Shown here: one piece after another, positions 8,914 to 18,337 of the stretch
How positions within the stretch are numbered: position 1 is the first letter of the stretch
Layout: the number at the start of each line of letters is the position of its first letter
NCBI GenBank assembly: GCA_001969505.1
Contig: LSSK01000144.1
Span: 1 to 29,258 of the forward strand
Origin: Zancudomyces culisetae
Taxonomy: Eukaryota; Kickxellomycota; Harpellomycetes; Harpellales; Legeriomycetaceae
Direction of reading: 5' to 3'
DNA length: 29,258 nt
The notes under the pieces: generated by a model
What the model saw: the letters and a program-made list of their open reading frames with translations, nothing else
The model's database searches: none
Told to the model about the DNA's origin: nothing
Position numbers and translations under genes: made by a program

Positions 8914-10740
8914 TTAATATCCATAAATTGGTACAATACTACTAGTTCGTGGTACTGGTTGTCTACATAACGGACAGTCATTATGACCTTGTACATTGAT
9001 CCATTCAAATACACAGTTCCAACAAAACATGTGTCCACAGCTGGTTAGTACACTTGGATGCTTCATATTTTCCAAACACAAATTACATGTTTTTTGACTA
9101 ATCGTCAATACTTTTCTCATTTGTTCCTCCCTCTCTGCCTCTTCTTCCTCTGCCTCCTGATTCTTATTCTTATCGTCATAATTATCCTGATTCTTGTTCT
9201 TGTTCTTGTTCTCGTTTTTGTATTTGTAACCATCATCGCCAAGCTTTACATTTTCCATTTCACTATCACTCTTATCCTTTAGGTTATAATTATTATACGT
9301 TGTTCTAACCCCTTCGACTATCAATTGTACCAGTATCATTAATCCCAGAATTTCATACCCACTAGATTGATGACTCTTTATATAATCCACCACTTTTCCA
9401 TCTGCTCCTACTTCATATTCACTACCATTAGTATTCCCATCTCCATTATCACTGTTTGCCTTTCGCAATAATATGTACCGAATTCCTAATATCCGCTTGA
9501 CCATTTCGTAATACTTTCCGAAAAAGTAGAAACTACATGTATTCATCCTCTCCACAACTTGTAGTACCTGCACCACATTATATTTGGTTATCAAATACCT
9601 AATCGTATCTACTATTCGCGTTGTAACATTTACTAGTCTTCTTGTCCTTTTATCACCACCACCATTATTATCATTATTATTATCACTTGTTTTACTAAAA
9701 GTTCTTATTGCTGTCCCCGAATTAAAGCTTGAACTAGAATTTGAATTTGAATTCGAATTCGATTGCTTTCCAATTACCAATACCATAATTTTCAGTATAT
9801 GGATAATACTACAATCCACCAACAACTTCAACATACTTGGGTACGTCTTTGTACTAGTTGATATCTTCATAATCCCACAATACTCTTCGCCTAATGTTTG
9901 CTGCTGCCCTCCAATATCACCAATCCCACTACTCTTATCCAATTTTTTCAACACTCCTATCGTCAATATATTATATAATATATTTGTAAATTCATGTAGA
10001 ATTCGTGTATGTTTTGGACTAGTAATAACCATTCTAATCCAACTGTTTATCCCACCAATTCCCATTCCCATTCCCATTCTTCTTCTACTTCCTTGTAATC
10101 CACCACTACCACCACCACCACCACTACCACTGCCCGTATTAAAATCCAGTATACAGTCATATATTTTTTTAAACAAAATCTGTGAGTATTGTGTGTCCTT
10201 TTGATTAGCTCTGATAATCTCCGCCTGTCCCGCATATGAATACTCTAGATACAATTTATTGATAGCACCGCTTTTTTCATTGTTTTCAAGTACATTATTT
10301 TCACCCGTAGACTCTTGCTCTTGCTCTTGGTGTTGCTCTTGGTGTTGGTGTTGGTGTTCTTCCCACTCTTTCTCCAAACTGTTATTCACTGCTGTATCTT
10401 TTTCTACCTTTTGGGTATTTTCTAAAGCTGCCTCATTTTCTTGTTGTGTATTAATCACATTCCCCTGTTTTTCGGATTGTGTGCCCAAATCCGTGCTAGC
10501 ACTGTTGTGTTCATTTAAATTTACATTTACTTGTTTAATCTCGTTGTGTTTCGGTATTGTTGTTGGTTGTACCTGTGTATTATCATTTTTGTCATTCTTA
10601 TCGTCCAGGAATGGTTCTAAGGGTTCTTGCTGTTGGTGTTGCTGTTGCTGCTGTATTTCTTGTATTTCTTGTACTAGTTGCTGTTTTTCAACAGTATCAA
10701 TGGTTTGTTGTTGTTGTTGTTGTTGTTGTTTGTCACTCAT
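8914..10740 (-). CDS. PEX10: Pex10 peroxisomal RING E3 ubiquitin ligase, unusually long and Q-rich
   Basis: Pex10 is part of the Pex2-Pex10-Pex12 RING ligase of the peroxisomal membrane that ubiquitinates the receptor Pex5. The C-terminal C3HC4 RING is complete at about residues 552-592 (CNLC, SCGHMFC, WNC, CPLC), followed by the short tail typical of Pex10. Upstream, the family motif AGQAEIIRANQKD is present at about 170-185, and the region between holds hydrophobic segments. At 608 residues it is nearly twice the S. cerevisiae length (337). The excess lies in a Gln-rich N-terminal extension (Q8 run after MSDK, then Q/E/H-rich sequence) and in Gly-, Asn/Ser- and Lys/Asn-rich inserts between conserved blocks. 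The frame is open throughout, so the inserts are probably translated rather than introns. The ATG at 10740 is the first in frame before the Q run. Confidence 0.92.
   Translation of the reverse strand: MSDKQQQQQQQQTIDTVEKQQLVQEIQEIQQQQQHQQQEPLEPFLDDKNDKNDNTQVQPTTIPKHNEIKQVNVNLNEHNSASTDLGTQSEKQGNVINTQQENEAALENTQKVEKDTAVNNSLEKEWEEHQHQHQEQHQEQEQESTGENNVLENNEKSGAINKLYLEYSYAGQAEIIRANQKDTQYSQILFKKIYDCILDFNTGSGSGGGGGSGGLQGSRRRMGMGMGIGGINSWIRMVITSPKHTRILHEFTNILYNILTIGVLKKLDKSSGIGDIGGQQQTLGEEYCGIMKISTSTKTYPSMLKLLVDCSIIHILKIMVLVIGKQSNSNSNSNSSSSFNSGTAIRTFSKTSDNNNDNNGGGDKRTRRLVNVTTRIVDTIRYLITKYNVVQVLQVVERMNTCSFYFFGKYYEMVKRILGIRYILLRKANSDNGDGNTNGSEYEVGADGKVVDYIKSHQSSGYEILGLMILVQLIVEGVRTTYNNYNLKDKSDSEMENVKLGDDGYKYKNENKNKNKNQDNYDDKNKNQEAEEEEAEREEQMRKVLTISQKTCNLCLENMKHPSVLTSCGHMFCWNCVFEWINVQGHNDCPLCRQPVPRTSSIVPIYGY
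10705..10731. repeat. TTG trinucleotide repeat coding the PEX10 Q tract
   Basis: An almost pure TTG run on the plus strand (CAA on the coding strand) encodes the N-terminal polyglutamine of PEX10. It is a likely site of length variation between strains. Confidence 0.8.
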
Positions 10741-11102
10741 TGGAGCAAAATTATCTTTTTGATACTGTATAGGTATTTTTGGTTATAGGTTTCGAAGAAC
10801 TGTTTAGTTATTTAATATTCATCCTTGTATATTTACTTGGAAATTAACCTGTCGTTTTCCATTTGTAGATTATTAAATTAATGTTTTATCTGAATTTTTC
10901 ATATTCACACTCCAAATTACTACAAAATGAATTGGGTTTTGAGGTTTGAGGTTTGAGGTTTGAAGTTTTCGACTTTGATTTCATCCATAATCAAATATCT
11001 TTATATATATATATTTTTTTTTTCCCACTTAAATTTGAACTTTTTCAGTGCCAGTTTACTTTTTGCAATATTCCAACATCAAATAATAAAAGTAGTAAAA
11101 GA
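10741..11102. other. PEX10 upstream region ending at assembly gap
   Basis: This is AT-rich promoter-side sequence of PEX10. I saw no gene. It contains a 7-bp tandem repeat (10941-10961) and then runs into the block of N. Any divergent partner gene would lie in the gap. Confidence 0.55.
10941..10961. repeat. 7-bp tandem repeat GAGGTTT x3
   Basis: Three perfect copies of GAGGTTT are followed by a degenerate fourth (GAAGTTT). The repeat lies about 140 bp before the assembly gap. It looks superficially telomere-like, but three units are too few to support that. Confidence 0.8.
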
Positions 11103-11794
11103 NNNNNNNNNNNNNNNNNNNNNNNNNNNNNNNNNNNNNNNNNNNNNNNNNNNNNNNNNNNNNNNNNNNNNNNNNNNNNNNNNNNNNNNNNNNNNNNNNN
11201 NNNNNNNNNNNNNNNNNNNNNNNNNNNNNNNNNNNNNNNNNNNNNNNNNNNNNNNNNNNNNNNNNNNNNNNNNNNNNNNNNNNNNNNNNNNNNNNNNNNN
11301 NNNNNNNNNNNNNNNNNNNNNNNNNNNNNNNNNNNNNNNNNNNNNNNNNNNNNNNNNNNNNNNNNNNNNNNNNNNNNNNNNNNNNNNNNNNNNNNNNNNN
11401 NNNNNNNNNNNNNNNNNNNNNNNNNNNNNNNNNNNNNNNNNNNNNNNNNNNNNNNNNNNNNNNNNNNNNNNNNNNNNNNNNNNNNNNNNNNNNNNNNNNN
11501 NNNNNNNNNNNNNNNNNNNNNNNNNNNNNNNNNNNNNNNNNNNNNNNNNNNNNNNNNNNNNNNNNNNNNNNNNNNNNNNNNNNNNNNNNNNNNNNNNNNN
11601 NNNNNNNNNNNNNNNNNNNNNNNNNNNNNNNNNNNNNNNNNNNNNNNNNNNNNNNNNNNNNNNNNNNNNNNNNNNNNNNNNNNNNNNNNNNNNNNNNNNN
11701 NNNNNNNNNNNNNNNNNNNNNNNNNNNNNNNNNNNNNNNNNNNNNNNNNNNNNNNNNNNNNNNNNNNNNNNNNNNNNNNNNNNNNNNNNNNNNN
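11103..11794. other. Assembly gap (692 N)
   Basis: This is a continuous run of N. The number of N is probably an estimate of the true distance. The sequence just after it (11795-11906) holds only a short TAAC/TAAA tandem stretch (about 11871-11896) next to the MAP1 stop codon. Confidence 0.99.
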
Positions 11795-11906
11795 TGTGGT
11801 GAGTCCTCAAGTCTTGCCGTCCTATAACAATTACCATTTACCACATTTAGCACTGCACAGGAATATAGAGTAACTAACTAACTAAATAAATAAATACAAA
11901 ATAATC

Positions 11907-13767
11907 TTACAATATCTCGTATCCTGTCTCTGTAACCAAAACAGTATGCTCAAATTGTGCACTTCGCTTTCCATCACGTGTAGCCGATGTCCACTGGTCA
12001 GGCCATGTAACATCATTATGAGTCCCCTCGTTGATCATTGGTTCAATGGTAAATACGTGTCCTGCCTTCATGATTCCAGCAGTCTTGTTTTCTATTAATT
12101 ATTTGTTTGTTTATTTTTTTCATTTTATAGTTTGGTCGCAAAGTTAGTACTAAAAATCATAACTTTTCCATTTAGTCTATTTAATACGACGTTATATAGC
12201 CTATCTGATGTACTTACTCGCATAGTGTGGAACATTTGGTGGGCAATGGAATAATCTTGTATTTTTTTGTTTTGGAATTTTTCGTGTAAAAAAAGTGATA
12301 TGTTAGTTTTTTCTTTATTTTTTTCTTTCCTTGATATTTGAAAATTAATAGTGAGAAAACGGGTATGTTAATATAAATCTTGTAATATTGTAATGGATTA
12401 CCTGTGGATACCATGTCCTGTATATGTTCTAACAACTGAAAATCCATGTTGGGTGGCATGTTTCTCGATAGTGTTTCCCAAATCTCTGTATAAAGCCCCA
12501 GGTTTGACTATTCAAAGGAAAAACATCAAGTATAAATATAAATACAACTATTTTCCATTTTTACCCCCCCCATATCTCACTTTTCTTTCTTTGTTCTTTA
12601 TTGCTTTCCCAAGTTTTAAGTATAGACCAAATAAATGAAAAATATATAAAATAGAATAGAGTAGAATAATTCACATACCTGTTTCAATGGCTTTCATCAT
12701 ACACTCTCTAGTAACATTAATCAATCTCTTTCCCTTTTTATCAACGTTGCCACCGACAACATATGTTTCGTTCAAATCTCCATGGAATCCATTATGATAT
12801 AGCGTAACATCAATATTTACAATATCACCATCCACCAACTTTCTTCTGTCGGGTATTCCGTGACATATAACTTCATTTACTGATGTACAAACCGATTTTG
12901 GAAAGTTATAGTAATTAAGTGGTGATGGATAGCTGTTTCGTTCGATACATGCATTGTGTACAATTTCATCGATCTCGTCTGTAGTTATCCCTGGCTTTAT
13001 GGCTCTTGCTGCTATGTCCAAAACTTCTCTAGCAAGCTATTTACCGCACACACACCCAAAAGTAGTTTGTATTAGTCACTTTTTTCCTCTCATTTTTACC
13101 CATCACCTTCTACTCTGGTATGTGTATTAAATTCATTTATAAAATATGTTGATATAAAAACTTACTCTACAAACTTTTCTCATTCCCTCAATCTCTGCCT
13201 TGTTGAGTACTTTGATAATACTTCTGCTTGCCTTTTCCTCCGACACAGCTACACCTAATTATTGTTCATTTTCTTTTACTAACTGCACAATACCTCCACT
13301 ATTCGCTGGATGTGAGCCTTTTTTCTCCCTCTTCGATTTTTCTAATAACAAAGAAACCCGCAAGTATAAAAATAACTTACCTGTTAGATGATAATCTGGA
13401 GGTCGAATGTGTTCTGGCACTTTTCTTCTTGCTGATAATGGGTATATAGCCCTTAATCCTCCGGTGTATTTAAATCTTGGAAATGGATCGTATTCAGCGA
13501 CTAAAAAAAAATGAAATCCTTGTGTTACTCAAAGTTGGAAATGCGGTTCATTTTAGCTTCAATCAAAAATAAAATGTAAATAATACTGTGCTTTAACTTA
13601 CCTGTGTTTGCTGCGGCGTGTTTTGCTTTGTGAACACCCCAGTCCAATTTAAAGCACTCTTGTGAGCAATAAAAAGAATCCATACCATTCTTCAAACATA
13701 TTGGGCATTTCAGCTTTACCTGCTCGATGCCACATCCCTCTCTAGAACATTTACTCGCTGTCACCAT
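11907..13767 (-). CDS. MAP1: Methionine aminopeptidase 1, 7 exons
   Basis: Cytosolic type 1 methionine aminopeptidase, which removes the initiator Met from nascent chains on the ribosome. Exons in gene order: 13767-13602, 13500-13381, 13248-13166, 13036-12679, 12507-12402, 12255-12218, 12091-11907. This gives 351 residues with all phases consistent (S. cerevisiae Map1: 387). An N-terminal C6H2 zinc finger is visible (C7, C12, C21, C24, C34, C38, H46, H50), as expected for the ribosome-binding MYND-like finger. The metal ligands of the pita-bread fold are all present: D199, D210, H274, E307, E338. Two splice sites are odd. The intron 5 acceptor ends AAG rather than TAG/CAG, although AACTAAC lies upstream. 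Exon 3 has two in-frame acceptors 6 nt apart (13254 or 13248), and I saw no good branch point for that intron. Confidence 0.94.
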
Positions 13768-14106
13768 GATTTTGTTTATTTTGTTTAACCGTTGAATTCT
13801 ACTTGTTAGCCCAAGTTTTGTCTTTTGAAATACCTTCAGTTGAATTTTTCAAGTTAGCTATATACACCTAATTACCATATTTTGGGGGAAGGTTTTGATT
13901 ACTAGCAATTCGACCGGTTTCTGCTTTTATTTCATGATTGTGGATTAGACTCCATTTTATCCAATTATTACTATTTTTTCATCTAATTGATTCCGGCTAC
14001 TCCAGTTTCATTGGGATATTACCCCCAGCCAATATCCAAATCCATTACAACCTGCTTAAAGCTGTGCGATATTTTTGCCAGTATTAAAAAAATATATTTG
14101 CCATTG

Positions 14107-14126
14107 AAAAAAAAAATTTTTTTTTT
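14107..14126. promoter_or_regulatory. A10T10 palindromic tract
   Basis: Ten A followed directly by ten T. Such poly(dA:dT) junctions disfavour nucleosomes and are common in yeast promoters. It lies 340 bp upstream of the MAP1 start. Confidence 0.5.
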
Positions 14127-15166
14127 GCGTACTTTATTTAAAAATCAGTCGCAAATGTTGGTTGCATTGGCAAAAGTAAAATAACGGCTCCAGGTACCTG
14201 AACCTCATAAACAACACTTTCCGCCACAGATCGCATATTCATAGATATTTCCCATAGCCCGCTTCATAGTACATTTTATAGAGCCAAACTAGGGGCCCAA
14301 GATAGTATGCAGTATTTTGTAAACACTACGGCTCTCACCGATGTTTTAACTTTTGCCGATTTTTCTCAGTAGTAACTATGTGTGGAGATAAGTGCTCCAT
14401 CGAAGTGGTCTTAATATTTAGTATCGTACCCACCACTATCATTAAATAGCCTAAGTGATGCCATGTAAATAGATTCCCATTTTTACTGTATTGCGTACAT
14501 AGTTGCATGAAAAAGGTGTTTTGTGGTATGTAGCAACACCTCCCTCCCCCCTTTCCCTTCCACTCACAGGAAATTGAACAGTGACATGAAAAGCGTTGTG
14601 TTTTTTTCACATTCCAACTTTTGATACAGAAATGTTTCCTTTTGCATTCTATTTTGATCAAAAAATATTGAAAAGACCAGAATATACTGTAGCCAAGCAC
14701 GAAGGTAAAGAATAATGCCAGAAAAAACCGGAATGCCACTAATAACGACATACAGTTTTGTTTTATTATTAATTTCCATCTTTTGAAAATCAATGTGTAT
14801 ACCAAACATATTCGCCGAAATGCACCCCATGGCTGTGAACAATCTCACCAAGATATTTTTATTGCAGGTGTATTACTCTATTTTCCAAAAAAGCTAAAAT
14901 TTTTATCAGACGGCGTTCATCTCCCAATTCATTGGGGTTTAGCAACACAAGCTGACCGCTTTAATTTGGCGTGAAACAGTATTGAAGAAAGTATTGTGTA
15001 CTCGAGTTAACGTGAGCATGAGGGGGAGGAATGGAGGGTTAACTGTTTTGTCCTCGGCTATCTTTTTTTTTGGCTTTGGAGTTCCCAAAACTGAGTAGTA
15101 TAATTCGTCACTAATACAGTCTTTTTTTTTTGGTTTTTTTTCTGTTTACCTCACCACTGGTTTATC

Positions 15167-15178
15167 AGCCAATTGGCT
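15167..15178. promoter_or_regulatory. Double CCAAT palindrome upstream of mitoferrin gene
   Basis: The 12-base perfect palindrome AGCCAATTGGCT carries a CCAAT box on each strand, about 496 bp upstream of the mitoferrin ATG. CCAAT is the core of HAP2/3/5 (CBC) binding, which in yeasts controls respiratory and, with HapX/Hap43-type partners, iron genes. Function here is inferred only. Confidence 0.4.
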
Positions 15179-15673
15179 ATCAAAGAGCTAATCTGATTTC
15201 GACAATGTAATTAATAAGCAGATAATTTGTGATTACAAAGAGCTAGTGGTTTTGGCACGAGGTTTATGAATACCAACACAGCGAACGAATAAAAAAAATT
15301 TTCCCCCCTTGCTTTTCTGCAAAAGTATACAACAATGCGATATTAAAGCATGAAAAAGTCCTGAACCGTGATCAAATCCACTATCGTTTTTAGCCAAGAG
15401 GAGCACCTCCTTTTTTTTTAAACCCGCTAAAAAAAAATCGTATATTCGATAATTAATAACAAATTAAAACATTGAAAACTCAATCACTTTGACTTGTACA
15501 GGGATAGAAAATCTTTATATCTTGATAGAATATCCGCTTGTTCTTTTACTAATTCTTTTTTATTCGTTGAAAACCAAGACAACGAAATCGTACTTTGGAA
15601 GCGAGTAGTGCAGCAATAAACGAATTAATCACAACTAATAGTATATAGAAATCCCGTAATTTTATTTTTCAAA

Positions 15674-16868
15674 ATGACAATTTCAAACGATATTGATTAT
15701 GAAGAGCTGTCAGAGAATGAACCAATGTATATGCATCTCGCAGCAGGTGCTGCCGCAGGAATAATGGAGCATACTATAGTATATCCTTTTGACAGTATAA
15801 AGGTAAGAGCATGCCATTCTGATAAATAACCCTTCCAAGGGGGGAGGGGATCTTACTTTTAACTTGAATTGGCTTGTATAACAATATTTTTTACCCCTTT
15901 ACTGCTTCTAGACTAGGATGCAAATCGTTTCAAAGGGTCAATCGATGGTCATCTATGATGGAGTGATCAATTCAATCAAACTAATCAGCACTACAGAGGG
16001 ATTCAAGGCTTTGTGGCGCGGCGTGGCTTCAGTCTGTATTGGTGCAGGACCAGCACATGCACTCTATTTTGCATCATACGAAAAGGCTAAAACCATGTTG
16101 GGTGGTTCTGATGACAGCAAAATGAAACCTATTGCTGCAGGCAAGTAGAAAATTACACATTTTAGCGGGGGGGGTGGTATTTTTGTTTCAATTATATATA
16201 TATCTGTATGTTAATATTTATATATTACTTTTTTAGGACTTGCTGGAGGTATTGGAACAATTGTGAGCGATTTTGTGATGAATCCCTTTGATGGTAATTA
16301 TTTATAATGCTTTACAATTCTATGTTCTTTATAATTAAAAACATATCTAAAGCTATCGTAATATGTGAATATTTTAGTGGTTAAACAACGAATGCAGGCA
16401 TACGGGCAAAAATATAAAACTGTCTTTAAGTGTGGTGTCAGTATACTACAAAAGGAGGGAATAAGAGCATTTTACGTATCTTATCCTACAACTCTACTCA
16501 TGACTCTTCCATTCCAAACAATACATTTTGGATTATATGATGTCTTTAAAAAATCGATGAATCCAGACAATAAATACTCACCATTTACCCATGTTACTGC
16601 CGGGGCTTTATCAGGCGGAGTAGCTGCTGCAATAACCAACCCTGTTGACTGTGCAAAGACCTTACTACAAACTCGAGGAGCCAGCCACGATTCATCTATT
16701 AAAAATGTTAGTGGAATCATCAAACCCATCAAAATCATTGTCTCGACTTATGGAGTTAAGGGGTTATTTAGAGGTGTTATACCTAGAGTTGTCTATGTCA
16801 TGCCTGGGACTGGTATCAGCTGGCTTACTTATGAATATTTCAAACGATTCCTATCAAAAAACAACTAG
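15674..16868 (+). CDS. MRS4: Mitoferrin, mitochondrial iron carrier (Mrs3/Mrs4 type), 4 exons
   Basis: Mitochondrial carrier family protein of the inner membrane that imports ferrous iron for heme and Fe-S cluster synthesis. Exons: 15674-15802, 15912-16140, 16237-16293, 16378-16868, giving 301 residues (Mrs4: 304). Three carrier repeats are seen with P-x-D/E-x-x-K signatures: YPFDSIKTRMQ, NPFDVVKQRMQ and NPVDCAKTLLQ. The GIMEH motif in helix 1 just before the first signature is characteristic of mitoferrins and sits in the metal path. Intron 2 begins GCAAGT and is a GC-AG intron; the one nearby GT (GTAGAA) cannot keep the frame. The symbol could equally be MRS3, since the two are paralogues that arose within a subset of yeasts. 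A CCAAT palindrome lies upstream. Confidence 0.94.
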
Positions 16869-18337
16869 ATTCATTTACGTCTTCTTTTCTATTCTATGTT
16901 TGGTTAAATATTAATTATATGCAAATTATCATTATGTGCTACTACAATTGTATATAATAAAATGGTTACACCATCCACACCCACATCTGTGCCTTTTTTG
17001 TGGTTTATTTTAGGCAAATGTGGTTTTCTTTGTTGCTAATAGTTTCTCATTTTCCCTCTCCTCTTCTCATAAATTATTCTCACACGTTTAGGTGATATTT
17101 AGGGAGCAGCTCTTGCATAAAAAAATATGAATAATCAATACCAACACGAGCTTTTGCGTTGAATTTGAGATCATGCCAAATAATTTGCGCCCCCCGCCCC
17201 GCCCCACTTTCCAAAAGGAAAAATAATCAAGGCGGGTGCAAATATTTTTCATGGGCGAAGTAGCAACGTTGCCAAGGTTACTAGTACAGTAGTGTATATG
17301 AAACCAAATCAGTTTTGCACCACCCAAAGCCTTTCTCCCTCTTAGAAGGAATATAAACGTGTTTGACCTTGTTTTGATGATTATATATTTTTACGTATTC
17401 CCAATGCTTATCAGCTTTTTTTTTTTAAAAAAAAACAAACAAACTGACAAAGTGTAAATGCAACGAGTATATACTCAAATATATCAGCACTGATATACAG
17501 TAACCTCAAACTGCGATAAAAAAACCACAAAAACGGGGATTCCTTGGTCACAAGACATAACACAAGTTTGTTTGTTGTCTAAATACGCCATCATCTGCCT
17601 GAAGCGTTTGCTTCTATTAGCACAGTATAAAACACTCAGAAAGACTAAATGATCGGCAAACATAGCGTTTTCCACAGATTTATATCATAGTATTAGTACA
17701 TCAAATACTCTATCATAAGAAAATGTGAAGAGCACGTAGCCTCCAAATAAGTACCACTGAGCAGATATGATACGATGTTAAAGTGAAGTACAACTTATAA
17801 AAAAAAACCTGAACCTAGATGGTCAAATAAACGTAAAGTAGTCGGCGTTAACTTGATGTGTGTGCGTGGTGTACTGTTTTTATTTTTTTTCATCTACTTG
17901 TTTACATGTGTATGTGCCACAAGTGGCTTTGTATGGATTGCTTGCTGTTTATAGCGTCAATTATTATCAAAAAATGTCTTTGTCCAACTCTAAGATATTG
18001 CAGCGCATTGAATTAAAAAATGTGCTTAATACAACCTTTGAAAGTCAGCTCAATTCATATAAAAAGCACTTGGCAGCGTGTATACCAAAGTCGCCATTAC
18101 CGAATATTAATAACAATCTATGTACAACTTGTAGTCCAAACAAATATTAGAGATTAAAATAGCCATAATACAGATACGTACAATAACACCGAACTAGGGG
18201 TTTTTTCGACTTTTTAATCACACAAACGTTGTATATACACGCACTAGATAAAATAGTTTAGCATATAAAGTCGATCGCTTATCTATTTTGTATTTTCAGT
18301 CTTGGTGAGCCAAAAGTGTCAAGATCATATATTGATT
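16869..18337. other. Intergenic region mitoferrin-carbonic anhydrase
   Basis: About 1.5 kb without a confident gene. It contains a C-rich block around 17189-17206, which includes CCCC cores of the kind bound by Mig1- or Msn2-like zinc fingers, a T11A9 tract at 17416-17435, and a TATAAA at 18264-18269 just upstream of the carbonic anhydrase. One weak small frame (17974-18150) is listed separately. A TGATGA at about 17376 and a CTGA at about 17444 form a weak C/D-like pair that I did not accept. Confidence 0.5.
17974..18150 (+). CDS. Possible small ORF, 58 codons, unknown
   Basis: An ATG at 17974 opens a frame of 58 residues, hydrophilic, with four Cys, including a CTTC near the C-terminus. 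The same frame is open upstream to 17860 with hydrophobic character but has no ATG, which could mean a 5' exon that I could not place. I do not recognise a family, and chance occurrence is likely. It stops 187 bp before the carbonic anhydrase start. Confidence 0.18.
   Translation: MSLSNSKILQRIELKNVLNTTFESQLNSYKKHLAACIPKSPLPNINNNLCTTCSPNKY

Larger units (their letters stand above)
13768..15673. other. Intergenic region MAP1-mitoferrin, 1.9 kb
   Basis: This region is shared upstream by MAP1 (-) and the mitoferrin (+). It contains an A10T10 tract (14107-14126), several T and A runs (15060-15140, 15290-15310) and a CCAATTGG palindrome. The longest open frame (minus, 14335-14805, 156 codons) has two hydrophobic stretches but no family I recognise, and another frame overlaps it. 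I do not call it a gene. No tRNA seen. Confidence 0.5.

Noticed and set aside
9584-10204. 206-codon plus-strand frame
   Set aside because: Antisense shadow of PEX10. Its Pro/Leu runs mirror the Gly- and Asn-rich inserts of Pex10.
10941-10961. Telomere-like repeat
   Set aside because: Only three GAGGTTT units, inside a gene-rich region, with no longer array visible before the gap.
10953-11873. Long frames across 11103-11794
   Set aside because: They are open only because the interval is unknown bases (N).
14335-14851. Minus-strand open frames of 156 and 95 codons between MAP1 and the mitoferrin gene
   Set aside because: They overlap in different frames, are dominated by Phe/Leu/Ile/Lys as expected of AT-rich noncoding DNA, and match no family I know.
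17375-17450. C/D box snoRNA-like pair (TGATGA then CTGA)
   Set aside because: The base before TGATGA is T rather than a purine, the terminal stem is imperfect, and the space between holds a T11A9 tract unlike a guide RNA.
17860-17973. N-terminal extension of the small frame at 17974
   Set aside because: It has no ATG; the frame opens at a GTG, which is not a usual eukaryotic start, and no upstream exon could be placed.
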